Assembly: GCA_024138025.1 (NCBI GenBank)
Contig: JAMXBD010000687.1
Span: 434,001 to 498,000 of the forward strand
Length of the DNA stretch: 64,000 nucleotides
Direction: 5' to 3'
Source of the DNA: Combretum micranthum
Lineage: Eukaryota > Streptophyta > Magnoliopsida > Myrtales > Combretaceae
The position numbers were made by a program, and so were the translations under genes. The notes under the pieces were generated by a model. That model made no database searches. It saw only the letters and a program-made list of their open reading frames with translations, and was not told the origin of the DNA. Positions 21,391-33,700 of the stretch are shown here, piece after piece. Positions within the stretch are counted from its first letter, which is position 1. Every line of letters starts with the position of its first letter.

Positions 21391-23488
21391 ATGGCATTTG
21401 CTTCGATTCTTCGGAAATCCGCATCTTCATTTGCTCCACTCGCTCTACGTGCCCTCAGAAACCAAACAATCCATACTTCTTCCGCTATCTTCACAGCAAT
21501 CAATCGCTCCAATGTCTTCATAAGCAACAAACCTATGGCACTCGTTTTGCTCCTGCTCAATTCTTCTCCACCAAAAGAGGGAGTTCGACGAGTCTCTCCT
21601 TCGGATTCTTGAGTCCGAGATTAAGTGTGCTGCGGAAAGCGATGATCACGATCGCGTGAGTTTCTTCAATATCTTAGTTTTTTTGAGTTTCTTCAATATC
21701 TTAGTTTTTTTGAGTTTCTTCAATATCTTAGTTTTTTTTTCCTTTAATTTGTTTGTTTTTTTATGAAAATGATAGTGATAAACAGATAAAGTTGGTTCAT
21801 TTTCCTTTTGATCTATTGGGTTGGAGATATTCTGTAAAAATAATTTTTTTTTTTTTTTGGGTGGGCCGGGGGGTGGGTTTGGGATTGGTGTGGCGGGGCA
21901 ATGTAAAGGGAAGCGTTTGTTTTTGGGTTGAATTTTGATGGATTTTGTATATGATAAGTTATGTTCTTTTTTGATGGAGTAAATATTTGCCCTTCTTTTT
22001 ATGGTTTTCCCTTTTCTGGGTTGTTGTATTTGTGAAATGACGATACATATATGTGTATATACATAGGTGATGAATGTGCTTTGTGAAACTATATTAGATG
22101 TATTTGTGAAACTATGCATAGGTGATGAATGCGCTTTGTTGAAATTGTGGGAGAATGAAGTAGAGAAAACTGCTGTCCTGTGGCGAGGCAGTATGGATGA
22201 TAATTTATTTTGCGATGAGAAGGATGTAAAAATCGATAATTCTGAGTAAGTATAACCTTTTTGATGGACCGAGTGAAGTGCCGGGCTTGTGATTTTGGTG
22301 TTGTGGTTGTTTGGGCTCGTGCATTAACATGTTAATGATGGAAAAATGAGGTTGTTTATATTCTGGAATGATATGGGGACAAGTTATTTTCCTAAGGAAT
22401 GGTTTTCATGGGTTCGTTCAGTTTCTGAGACACTGAGAAAGCTATGTGGACTAGGTTAAGTTTTTCAGTACTTACACACGAGGCCATTTGATTAGTTGAG
22501 ACTCCATAGTATGTGCTTGAATATTTCGACTAATGGAGTAGTGGAAGGAGCTTTTTCTGTTATTGTACTAAAAACGTTGTGGAAGAAAAGGAAATAGAAA
22601 GTAAATTGAAGGATATTTTGACTTTGTTCTTACCCCTTTCACTATGTTTTGTGTTACTGCACTGGAAAAATGGAATATGAATTGTTGAGTGAGGAGTTAG
22701 TATTTGAAGCAATTTAAGACAATTTTCTGCCATTATCCAGCATTCTTCGAGCTGCAGGAGCCATTTCTGAATATATTATTCGCTTGACAAAATAATATTG
22801 TCTTGTTTAACTTTTTGGTCAATGCTTCTGACTGTTTTCTTTATTAGCGTCTGGTGGTTTGTTTCTGTCTATGCTGTTCTCAGATGATGTTTGTAATATA
22901 ATAGGTCGAAGAGCCCCCAAGTGGCTTTCCTTTTGAAATTGAGGATCAGCCTGGTTACCAGACTGCTACCCTGTTGAGAGAATATCAGGGGGAAGAGATC
23001 CGGGTAGAGGTCAGTATGCCTGATCTTGTGACTGGCGAAGAGGATGAGGGTGATGATGACAATGAGCAGCCTCATCAGTCTAGCATTCCTTTAGTTGTCA
23101 GTGTCTCCAAGGGAAATGGACCATGCCTAGAATTTGGATGCACTGCTTTTCCTGATGAAATTTCAATTGATAGCCTGGTGGTCAAGAACCCAGACGCATC
23201 TGATGAACAACTTGCATATGAGGGACCTGATTTCCAGTGAGTAACTAGATTTTGTTTGCCCCTTTCCTTTGAATATGAGAATTGTTTTTATGATCATATG
23301 ATATTTGCTTTTTCCTTTCCTATTATAGGGATTTGGACGAGAATTTGCAGAAGGCTTTCCACAAGTATTTGGAAATCAGAGGGATCAAGCCTAGCACAAC
23401 CAATTTCTTGCATGAGTATATGATCAACAAGGATAGTCGGGAGTACTTGATGTGGTTGAAAAACCTTAAGAAGTTTGTGGAGGCATAG
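21391..23488 (+). CDS. MAM33: Mitochondrial acidic matrix protein, MAM33/p32 family, exon 1 frameshifted
   Basis: The MAM33/p32 (mitochondrial glycoprotein) family forms acidic trimers in the mitochondrial matrix. Exons are 21391-21655, 22905-23236 and 23329-23488, with GT-AG introns. The N-terminus (MAFASILRKSASSF..) is Arg/Ser/Ala rich like a mitochondrial presequence. Exons 2-3 encode PPSGFPFEIEDQPG, an acidic loop (EEDEGDDDNE), GCTAFPDEI and the C-terminal HEYMINKDSREYLMWL helix, all typical of the family. Exon 1 has two single-base losses, near 21528-21531 (after SNKP) and near 21580-21584 (a G run), so the direct frame stops at 21612 after 73 residues. Adding two bases makes exon 1 267 nt and the whole protein 252 residues, the usual plant size. 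The first intron (1.25 kb) holds tandem repeats. Identity is firm; intactness is uncertain. Confidence 0.9.
21658..21738 (+). repeat. Three tandem 27-bp repeats in MAM33 intron 1
   Basis: GAGTTTCTTCAATATCTTAG followed by a T run repeats with a period of 27 bases at 21658, 21685 and 21712. The copies are virtually identical and start two bases after the exon 1 donor. Confidence 0.9.
21843..21900 (+). repeat. T run followed by a G-rich tract in MAM33 intron 1
   Basis: About 18 consecutive T are followed by GGGTGGGCCGGGGGGTGGG and further GGG groups on the sense strand. The spacing of four or more G triplets could allow a G-quadruplex. A very similar T-run/G-rich arrangement lies in a P5CS intron at 29350-29440. 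Confidence 0.6.
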
Positions 23489-24076
23489 TAAGAAACAATG
23501 GTCCATTCACCAGTTTTGCAACATCATATTTTGTGCAATATTGAGAAAATAGATCTAGTGACATTTATGCACAATGTATTGATCAAGAGAAACACCATTA
23601 GTTTGAGAAGCGTGCTGATTGAACTTCCATCATATTTTACCTAATGAATGTATGTTAAGACATTTCATTTGTAATCTTGTTTTCAAATTCTGGTATGGCA
23701 AGACATCTGCAGATTTGAAGGTGTACTTTTATTAGTGCACATTCTTCAGAGTAATTTTTGTTACATAAGCTGTTCAGAATTTTCTCGTTGCAATTTCTCT
23801 GTCGATGTTGAAGTTGCTTGGGAGTTTCAACCTTAATTGATTGTTGAATTCCTGTCTTACTTTTGGATTTCCTTTGCTTCATTATTGTATTGGAATTTAG
23901 ACTAGGCTTCAAATGCCTCCTTTTTTCTTCCCAAAGTTTGTATTTGGATGAGAATTCCGTAGAAGATGTATTGACCGCAGAAGATCAAATTTCCCTTTGT
24001 GGAATGGAATAAGGGGGCTTGATTCAGGGAAGTGGCTTTCTTTGAATTATCTATTTTTAATCTATATTGATTTGCA

Positions 24077-24156
24077 TATATATCTAATCTTGAGAAGATA
24101 GGACCACCCATCTTTGGCAATATCCTCCATTGATGGTTTGCTAAATAGGCATGGGA
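24077..24156 (-). mobile_element. Repeat fragment shared with P5CS intron 5
   Basis: On the minus strand the block 'ctatttagcaaaccatcaatggaggatattgccaaagatgggtggtcc' matches plus-strand 33605-33690 ('ctatttggcacaccctcagtgggaggtgttgccaaaaatgggtggttgg'). These are two copies of one dispersed element in opposite orientation. Confidence 0.6.
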
Positions 24157-24544
24157 CCGCATGCAGTCTTATTTGCTTATATGATACTCTCTCAATGAAG
24201 AGTGTTGCAAAAAAATAAGTGGTATAAGAATCACTTATCTATTTTTTTAAACTAAATGATATGCATAGAAGCAATTAAGTCTATCTTTTTATCTATTGAT
24301 TTTTCTAGCAAACACAAGGTATTAGACAGACAATGAACAAATGCTAAATGAATCAAGAGAAAAAAATTTGTTAACAAAAAGAAAAATTACGTAAATAATA
24401 ACATCAAAGCTTTTTTCCTAATATTTATTTATTAATTTTTTATGAACTTTTCCCTCAAACCTACTAAACATTGGAGGAGTAAAGATAGGTGAATGAAAAG
24501 ATTTCTTGTCAAAAACCAAAGTTATATGTGTGTATTCCTAAATA

Positions 24545-24740
24545 TGAGGTTTATTTGGATTGTCTTATTTTTATTTGTATTTTATTTATATTTGATTTCT
24601 ATTTATATACTATCATCTATTTGATCTTTTTATAAATAAAAATATCTGTTTTTCATCTGTATTTATTTCTTGATAAAAAGTTTTTGAAAATGATAGAAAT
24701 AAGATGTTAAAATGATTAGAATAAAACGAACCAAATAGAG
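24545..24740. mobile_element. AT-rich foldback element (MITE candidate)
   Basis: The left end 'ggtttatttggattgtctta' and the reverse complement of the right end 'atttggttcgttttattcta' are similar. Related arms ('atctgtttttcatctgtatttatttc') lie inside. It is of the same type as 398-575 and 11105-11290. Confidence 0.45.
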
Positions 24741-25343
24741 CTCTTATCAGTTTAAAAATCACTCTCTTCCAAATCATTTCTTCCGTTTTCTTCACCACTT
24801 TGAGCTTGTTTCGGTTGGGCTAATGTAATTCAATACTTATATGTTTTTTCAAGCCGAAATGAGTGTGCTGATTAACTTAATTAACAACTGTTGAATAGTG
24901 ATGTGGAGATCGGTACGGATGGATCATTTCATTATTTGTGAATGTTCCCTACAAACAAAGGGTAACCTACTGGATTATATGGCATTTTCAGTTTTGGGAA
25001 TATTATAAAAATATCAACCCTTGTGAATTCTGTCTCATGTATAATCACGCCTTAGTATATTATTTAGAGGTTCATTTATAGTTTTTTTAATTTCTAATTG
25101 GTAATGCATAACAATTAAACTACATTCTTTGTTCTATTAATCAAAAAACCTTTTCATTTTGAAACACGTGGTCTTTTTTTCTATCCATCATTTGCACTGG
25201 TGGACTGTATCATTCATCTAACTAAAGGAGTTTTTTGTGGGAATAGTATGGTCGAGAATCACTTACAAATTTCAGGGTATTTTTAGTTGCCATGTTCAAA
25301 GGTTAATAATTGAGACACACTGCATTGTTCCACTTGTCCGGTC

Positions 25344-25842
25344 TAGGGCCGTAAACAAGTCGAGTTGAACCTATACAATATCAAACATGAACCTAACTCG
25401 AATGTAAAACTTAAAACTAAAAACTCGATTTGAACTCAATCAAGTTTTGATTTTTAAGCTCGAACTCGAATTGAATTAATACTCGATTAGCTCGAGGTTG
25501 ACTCGATCCAGCTTGATTATTCTTATAAAATCAATCAAACTAAAAAGTGAATTAGGATTTGAAAATATAATTGAGTTTTTAATTGATTTGCTCTTAAATA
25601 TGAGTAATGTGAACAATTGGAAATGAAAGGAAAAAGAAGGGTACAAAATTGGCTTTAAAAAAAAACATAAATTTTATAATATTTTTATTAAACGATATAA
25701 AAAGCTCGATTAGGTTCGCAAGCTACTTGAATCTAGTATTTTGAAACTCAACTCGAACTTGATAACTACTCAAGTAGCTCAAACTCAAACTTGACTCTAT
25801 TATATTCAAGTCAAATTTAGTCATGACTCATATATAGCCCTA
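25344..25842. mobile_element. hAT-like non-autonomous element
   Basis: It runs from TAGGGCCGTAAACAAG to a right end whose reverse complement is TAGGGCTATATATGAG. The interior is built of repeated CTCGA/ACTCGA words on both strands. That architecture (TAGGGC-type ends, internal CTCGA words) is common for non-autonomous hAT elements in plants. Flanking 8-mers (GTCCGGTC, GTCTAACC) match only partly, so the insertion is old. Confidence 0.6.
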
Positions 25843-25864
25843 GTCTAACCTTTCGAATTATGGA

Positions 25865-26275
25865 CTATAAAGATAGTTGACTCTATGATCCTAGAATGAA
25901 TAGCACATACCTTCTATTACAATCATATTTGACTGGACATGTACACATTCATCCACTTGCACTATCTTCCTAAGTTCGCTCTAATCTCGTGCCTTTTAAT
26001 CTTCTAATGAAAATCTCAATGCTTCATATTAAGTCTTCACCAATATAGCATACATGCTTAAGTAAGGTTAGGTGTAGCCTTTGTTTCTAGATGGGAACTT
26101 TTGCATGATAATACAAAGATAGCCAATTCCATGATCAAAGATTGAGTAGCCCCTCCCTCCTAGAACGGCCATGTCTGATTGGACTTGCACATGCTCACTT
26201 AAGAGTCTTAGACTATCCCCATAACTCGCTCTGAACTCACACATTTTACTTAAGTTTATCTGAGGTACCAACATT
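25865..26275. repeat. Diverged direct duplication, period about 240 bp
   Basis: Blocks beginning 'gatagttgactctatgatcctagaatgaatagcacataccttct' (about 25872) and 'gatagccaattccatgatcaaagattgagtagcccctccctcct' (about 26107) stay in register through 'tttgactggacatgtacacat / ctgattggacttgcacatgct' to 'cgctctaatctcgtgccttttaatc / cgctctgaactcacacattttac'. They are two old tandem copies. A minus-strand frame in the second copy has no known function. Confidence 0.6.
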
Positions 26276-27774
26276 TTTAGTGGTTAAAAAGAAATAGCAA
26301 CATTTGGCAAAATAAGTGAAATAAAGTATTAATAATTAACCATTATTGAAAAATTAAAGAGATTCAATTGAAAATTAATCAACACATTGATGCCTCATTT
26401 AATACATTTTACCAAACATTTATATTTCTTTTTAACTACTTAAATATTGATACCTTAAATAATAAGCTTACCTCAAAACCTTAAATAATAACCTTTATAC
26501 CTTCTAGTATAATTTACTCTTTTGTTAAAACCCTAATCGCATACTTCCCAAGCCCTCTATTTTAACAAAAATTAAACATGGAGCATGCCATGATCCTAGA
26601 AGACGAATCGGATAAGCATGATTTGAATAAAGAGTAAGAAACGTGTGAATTGGACAGGATGAAACATCTTTGGTCACGCGAAGCTGTGGGGGTAATGTAG
26701 TGGTTAAGGAAGACGACACACTTTAGATCACGTGCCGTGGTGGTGGTGGTGGTTGGAGACAAGAAGCAAACTGGAAATGATAACACACCTTATTTCGTGC
26801 GCTCTATGGAGGTGATTGGCCATAGAGATGATGCAACCAGAAAAACAGTGCTACCAAAGAAGACAACAAACGTGACACTTCTGATACGGTTAGCTGACTC
26901 TTTTCCTCTCATCCACTCTCCTTTCTTTTATTTCATTTGACTTGATTACATCCTCTCATTGAACTTGATTATAATCCCTCAGCATTAATTCCATTTACCT
27001 GCAGCTTATTGTTTAGTCGATTTAAGGAAAAACCCAAGAGTAGAAGGGCATGCGCGGAATTTATCAATGAATAAAGCTGTGATAGCCATTCATAAGGCCC
27101 AACAATGAGCCTATAGGTGAAAGTTGAACTAATGTTCAAGTGATTATGTAAATGTACGTCCTATAAAACAGTTCTATTGAGTGAAATAAATAGGGATATA
27201 GGTGTTACCATCTGGTAGTTGCAAATATGGTATAAACATAATAAACGACAGAATGTATTTGATCACTGGTAGATCAAAGTTTCAGCTGAACACTAGATAC
27301 AGATTCAATCGGATCTCCCTGCCCCAGAAGAGAGAAAATGAACGAAGCATAGACAACTTGAGTAAATTATAACAGAAACAGAATAGACGAATGGGTTTGG
27401 GGAACTTTAATAATTTTACTAAAGTTTCAGAATGCATTGGACAAACAAGATTACAAAGACATTGATGGGGTGCCTGTCGTAAAAATGTACGGAGACTGAA
27501 CCCCATAAATAGCAAAGACAAGAAACTTAGGAGACCTCTAGAACACTAATTGTTGAAATCATAATTATTATCGTAAAACTACTACAAACAATCGATTCCC
27601 ATGCTCAGGTTGATGCCAAGTAAGAATGGGCCATAAATTCTTATTGTAACTCTCAGATTCTCACTAGCTCAAGTTCCTCATAAAAAGGATATATGACCCA
27701 AGATCAAACTAGGAGATGCTATAATAAATAATTAGATTACAAACGGAACATATCGGCTGTCGCCTGGAAATATA

Positions 27775-30700
27775 TTAGGCTACTGGAAGCTCTTTGTGGG
27801 TGTAAGCGACTCCTGTATCACCTTTCACAATCTGTCCGCTACCTCGAAGTAACCTGCATTCAACATAATTAACATTTAACAGAAGTAAATGAACTGTTGA
27901 GGGTGCATGCATGGATGCACAGATAATTTATATGAGCTTGTGGTTTCTGAAAAAGTGAGAGCATGATTTTTACCATCTTGTCGTCAATAGCCCCTCAACA
28001 CCTACTGGTCCTCGAGCATGAATCCTACTCGTACTTATGCCAACCTAATGATTTATGACAATTATTAGAATTATAGTACAATGTAGATGTGAAGATATTT
28101 AGCTAGCTGAAACCATACCTCTGCACCCAGTCCAAACCGAGCCCCATCACAAAATCTTGGACTTGCATTGTGGAAAACAGCAGCGCTGCAAAATGAGAAC
28201 AATGTATTGCACTGAGAAATAGCACTTACAGATCGTATCATAAGGTAACAATGTTTTCCTACTTTTAAGAGCATTAGCTCTCCTGTGTGTCTTTTAGCCC
28301 AATTCTATCAAATTAGGGTTTGTAACCGGTGTGAGGAGAGAAAAATGGTCAGATCTAAAAGAAAGAAAGAAGTGAACTACCCTGAAGCATCACACTGATT
28401 TGATTGGAAGGCTCTCACAGCATAATGGAGGAAGTGAAGAAAGCGCAAAATGGAAATCAAGATTTGAAGAAAATGACGATGAATCAGCAATGTCAGTAAT
28501 GGAGGAACAGAAGACGATTTAAAGAAAATGACAGAAAACAAGGAAGAACAAAGCAACAGGGGTAGAAGCAGAGGTGGTTGGAGGCTGGAGTAGAGTGTAC
28601 ACAAGCCACAATTTGTGTAATGTGTGTGTCATGTTTCGAATCTGAATATTCAATTTTTTGCTATGTGGCAAGTCATCTACCATAATTAGCAGCATAAAAA
28701 CAGGATTAGCTGCATTGTTGGTTCTAGTGGTTCCATTTCTCTGAGTGAGACAAATAGAAGCTGCGAGCTATGGAAGGAGTGAATTCTTTAGCTGTAATCC
28801 TCTCAAATTAGGGTCTTTTCAGTCTATTCGTTCCTCTCAGAAAAACTAATAAACCAGCTAATTGCATGGTTTAAAGAATCTTGATTTATTTATTTTATTT
28901 TTAATAAATTTGCCGCTAATTATTTGATTTAAGTTTTTAGGTGAAAATTGCTCACCTGTCAACTTGGCGTAAAAAGGTTTCTGCAACTTCACTGTCTTCT
29001 GCTATAATAGAATCAGTATGTGCACTGAGATAAAAACAGGAGGAGAATTTAGATGAGCATTCCTTAGTTCTTCCATGGCCAATAAGAAGCCAAGTAGAAA
29101 TTTAAAAAGGTGATCACCTTCCATGTTGATGAATATGATCTATGGCTCCATTGACGTCATCCACAATTTCAATGGTACAAGCCGTGGAATTATATTCATG
29201 CCGAAATGAATGGGCCTCTGGAATATTGAGTATAGAGCTTGCCCGTGGTCCACCAAATAAATCAACACCTGCATCATGAAGGTTCATTCAAGCATGTAGA
29301 TATTTGTATATTGAAGTCATGACCTTTTCTTTGTTTCTTTCTTTCTCACTTTTCTCTATCTTTTTTTTTTTTTTTTTTGTGTGTGTGTGGGGTTTGGGGG
29401 TGGGGTGTGGTGGGGCCGGGCGGCAGGCCGGGCAGATATTTGATGTGATGACTTATGCTGGTATTATTGAAGCCAAAAGAGATAAAGATCAACACGTCTA
29501 TATATAGAAGATCATTACAGCCTAAGGATTTGACAAAATAAAACCAATGATAAGAAATTACTTATAAGGAGGATCTACTCACAGATTTTTAACAAGGCAG
29601 GATAACATCATGCTAATGACCCTAAACAATCAAAATGAGCTATATGGTGACAAATTAATACCTTCTAAACGAAGGCCCATGACCAACTCATCAAGTCCAC
29701 CATGCTCGGCCAAATCCCTATGAACAAGAAGGGTTTCCTGAAAATCCCAAGTCAAAAGAGTGGCTTCAGAACCAGAAAAATAAGGGGAAAAAGGATCTCA
29801 ACCAACTGCATCTATTCTGCAATGTAATTCAAATGAAAAAAAACTGATCATTGATAAGCTCAGGCTCGTACTGGGCCCACCCACTCAATGATCAGGGACA
29901 ACAAAAGAATATGTAAAAAAGAGAGCTATGACGTTCACCATTGCATTACAAGCTGCTGGATAATCTGTTTTGGCATCCAGGACAACACTCTTTGCCATCT
30001 CCATGTTTGCAGACTTATCAACATAAATATGGCATATTCCATCTGCCCACAAAGTTCGTAATTCTACCATTCATTAGGCAAGCTGCCTTCCTCAAAGTGA
30101 AAAAGCATATAATTATGTTTAAAAATATAATATAATCTCCAGAATAATTCTCACCAGCATGGCCAAGAACTGGAATTTTGGTTGATTCCTTGATTTGTGA
30201 AACCAACTTATTACTTCCTCGGGGAATTACAAGATCAATAACATCATCAAGCTTGTACATGGGCAACAAGAGAAGTTTGATTGTATCAGCATCCAAAACA
30301 CAAAAAGAAAAAAAGAGCTGCAGCTTTACCAATATGGGAAATTTATTCACCTTAAGTAAATCTGGTATCTCCTCCCTTGAAGTTACAAGACCAATAAGTC
30401 CTCGTCCAACACTGTCAGGAATACAATTGGTGATGACCTAAAAAAGGCAAGCAGAGTGACTACCTCAATAAATTTGTAGATCTTAACCCAAAAAATAAAA
30501 AAAAATTAAAAATTAAAAGGGCCTGGAGAAGTTGACAACTAATTAATCAGTATTAGAAATAAAACCTTGTGGAGAATCGCATTTGACCGCTTGGCCTCCC
30601 TCCCTCCTTTCAACACAAGCCCATTCCCACTTCGAATTGCTAATGAAGCTATCTGCAGTTTTAAGCACCAAATATTAGGAGATATCAAAATTAAAGGACA

Positions 30701-33700
30701 AACTGCATTAATCATGGCCATTAATCAGCTACAAATGCCTTCTCATTCTCTCTAAAACAATTTCCTTTTATCAAGATTCCAAGAGAGTTATCATCAAAAT
30801 CTCATGACGGATTAATGTAATTGTTTCCAAATGCAAAGATCACTAGTGAGGACAAGCTATGGTTCTACAAGGAACACAGCAAAATGAAGCACTATTTTGA
30901 GATCCAAAACCACAAAGGGTACATCAACTCCACTGCTGACAAATGGTTCAAAAGAAAAAGGTTCTGTGGGAAAACAATAAATTTCCCAGTCACCTCCACT
31001 GTCTTAAACATCCAATCTTAATTTGATTGGTGTATGCAACTTTTATCATAAAGCAAGGAAAACTATCATGTTAAGTTATAAAAGAGGGAGAGGGAGGCAA
31101 GGGAAAATAACTGACATGAAATTTACCTGGACTAGAGCATCAGGTCGGGACTCAAAGACAATAAGAAGTACACCCAATGGAGATGATGTTTTCTCTAATA
31201 TCATTCCATCAGCTACCTGGATGCAAATGTGAAAAAAGAAAATTACTATTATAATGATCAAAGAGACAAAATAAAAATGCAATAAGAGAAGCGAAAAAAA
31301 AAAAGGACAATTTTTTTTCCAACTTTTGAGTAAATACAAGGATGAAACCCTAAATAAGAAGAATACAGATTCTTAATCACAAGTAAACATTTGCCATACC
31401 AGTAAAGTACGCTATAAGTTAAAAAGAGGGTTTTACTTTTAGGAAAGTAATTAAACTATGTTTGCTTAATTTCAAGGAATCCAATTTGTAATTTATATTA
31501 ATTGTAGCTTGGTTAGATTCTAAAAAATGGGGATCAAGATGCGAGTCCACGATTCCCAATTTCTTCAAATTTGATTTTTCTTCCCTACTGTCAGTTAAAA
31601 ACACGATCCCGATCCACCATTGTTGTAAAGTATGAGGCACACCTTCTCCACAATCAATAAACTCTTACAATTTTCTGTTTCCAGAAGCTCATATATCACC
31701 ATGCAGATTCATAAGAGACGTTCCTAAAGTCATTTTTGTTACCTCTGTTCTCTTCAAAACACGTCCAATGGGATCTTGCATGTTAGCAAGCACACGGATA
31801 GAATTAGCAAGTCTTGATATCTGCATGTTCCATTCAATAATTAAGAAACAAAAAGAAAGATGAAAATTCACTGCCACCACCACTGAGGCAGAAGAAATAA
31901 CAAGAAAAAAAATACGAAAAAAATTTGGATCCTGCATATCACAAGGAAGAAGAATACAACAAGGAAATACAGGAGTCATACTCATACCTTTCCCGGCTTC
32001 AAAAGCAGCCTAGCTATCAAGGATTTATCATATCCTTCTTGTTCTGCTGCCTCAACATCAGCTTTATTCTCACTAATGATCTGATCCTGACTCGCTTCAA
32101 GGGCATCAGCAATATCAAGCAAAATATGTCTCCGGCCTTCTGAAGACAAAGCCTGTAAGATATGTCAACAACACAAATGAATACTCACACTGCAACCAAC
32201 TTTACCAGCTCTAAAGTAGAAATGCCAATATTAAACAAAATATTAGTACTTCCCCATAAAGTTTAATAAAAGCAATTTATGTCTCCTATTGTGAATATAT
32301 GATTTAATAGATGCGTACAACAAGGTAAGAAAGGAAAATACAAGATACTCAAAGAGAAAGAGAAAGAATATGAGCTCATCTATTCATTGCTATTACGATT
32401 GGTGGAATGAGCATAAACTATAGAGAACCTTCATAAATCCTAGAGGCTGGTAGGTTCTAATCTGGCATAAAGAACAGCAAGAAGAAAAATTCCCTTAAAG
32501 AAAGCAGCCCTATGGCTCCACTGCATGGGATATCGTTTTATAGATGCTTCCACCATGACACAAGGGAAAAGGACAGATTTCCTTGATGCATATACTATCC
32601 TCAGACATACTTCGATGAGAACATATAAAACCAATCAAAATCTGAAAGCAAATAGAACATCACCTGAAGTTTACGGGAACCATCTCTTGCTGCAAGAGCC
32701 ATCTCCCTTGCAGTCACCTCAGTATCTGATACCCAAAGATGTGCATCTTGGTGAAAGAGGGTACCAACACGTTCTCCTCGAAGGACTTTAAGTATGCTTT
32801 CAGTAGCCTTCCCACTGTATAATTTCAGAAAGTAAGTAACCGCCAATACACCAAATTACAACTAACCTATACTTGCTCGTGCTAGTTATTGTAATTGGAT
32901 CTATTTTAATGACAGTCAATTCTGTAGACAGTATGCAAATGGTTACAATTAATCATTCTAGGGATTATTAGTATGGCGTAACTAGTCCCATTCGATTCCA
33001 TTGGGCTCACTGCATATAAAATACATATATAGAAGCTCACCTAGTAATGACTACAGGAATGCCAGCATATGCTGCATTAACAGCAGCATTTACTTTGGCA
33101 GTCATACCCCCTCTTCCAACACGAGATTTGTCTCCAAATGTGATTTCACTTTGATGCCTTTCCTTGACATAAGTGTGAATAAGTTTTGAACCTGGATCAC
33201 TTGGCGGACCACTGTAAAGACCATCAACATCACTTAGCAGCACAAGAAGATCGGCCTTTAGCTCCAATGCTAGGAGAGCAGCTAAGCTGTCATTATCCCA
33301 GAAAATACCAGAAGAATCCTGAAAATACATTACAAAATGAAGAACTCTTACAACATATCGCCTAAGTAGACATAACAGAAAACATCCCAAAGAGTATTAT
33401 CTTGATTGTTACTACCATATCATGACATCAACATATAGAAGCACGAATACTCTAATCAATGTAAAGACCATATGTTAGTTGGATTAATTGTATAAAAAAG
33501 GATCTTAAACTTAAAAAGTAATACAGAAACTATTAATTCATATGTATTGATTGACAGGAATGGTTCCACGAGCAAAAGGTAGGTGGTCCTTAGACCACCT
33601 AAGTTTAGCAACACCTCTCCCACAATCCTATTTGGCACACCCTCAGTGGGAGGTGTTGCCAAAAATGGGTGGTTGGACCACCCATCTTTTTTTCTGGCTC

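Larger units (their letters stand above)
23489..27774. other. Intergenic between MAM33 and P5CS
   Basis: The MAM33 3' untranslated region occupies the start. No coding region is recognised. It contains repeat fragments at 24077-24156, 24545-24740 and 25344-25842, plus a diverged duplication at 25865-26275. A run of GGT repeats lies near 26737-26755. Confidence 0.6.

Noticed and set aside
21646..22119. 157-codon minus-strand frame with KKTKILKKL repeats
   Set aside because: It is the antisense of MAM33 intron 1; the peptide repeats come from the 27-bp intronic tandem repeats.
30018..33390. Several short open frames on both strands within the P5CS locus
   Set aside because: The minus-strand ones are P5CS exons read into introns; the plus-strand ones are antisense shadows.
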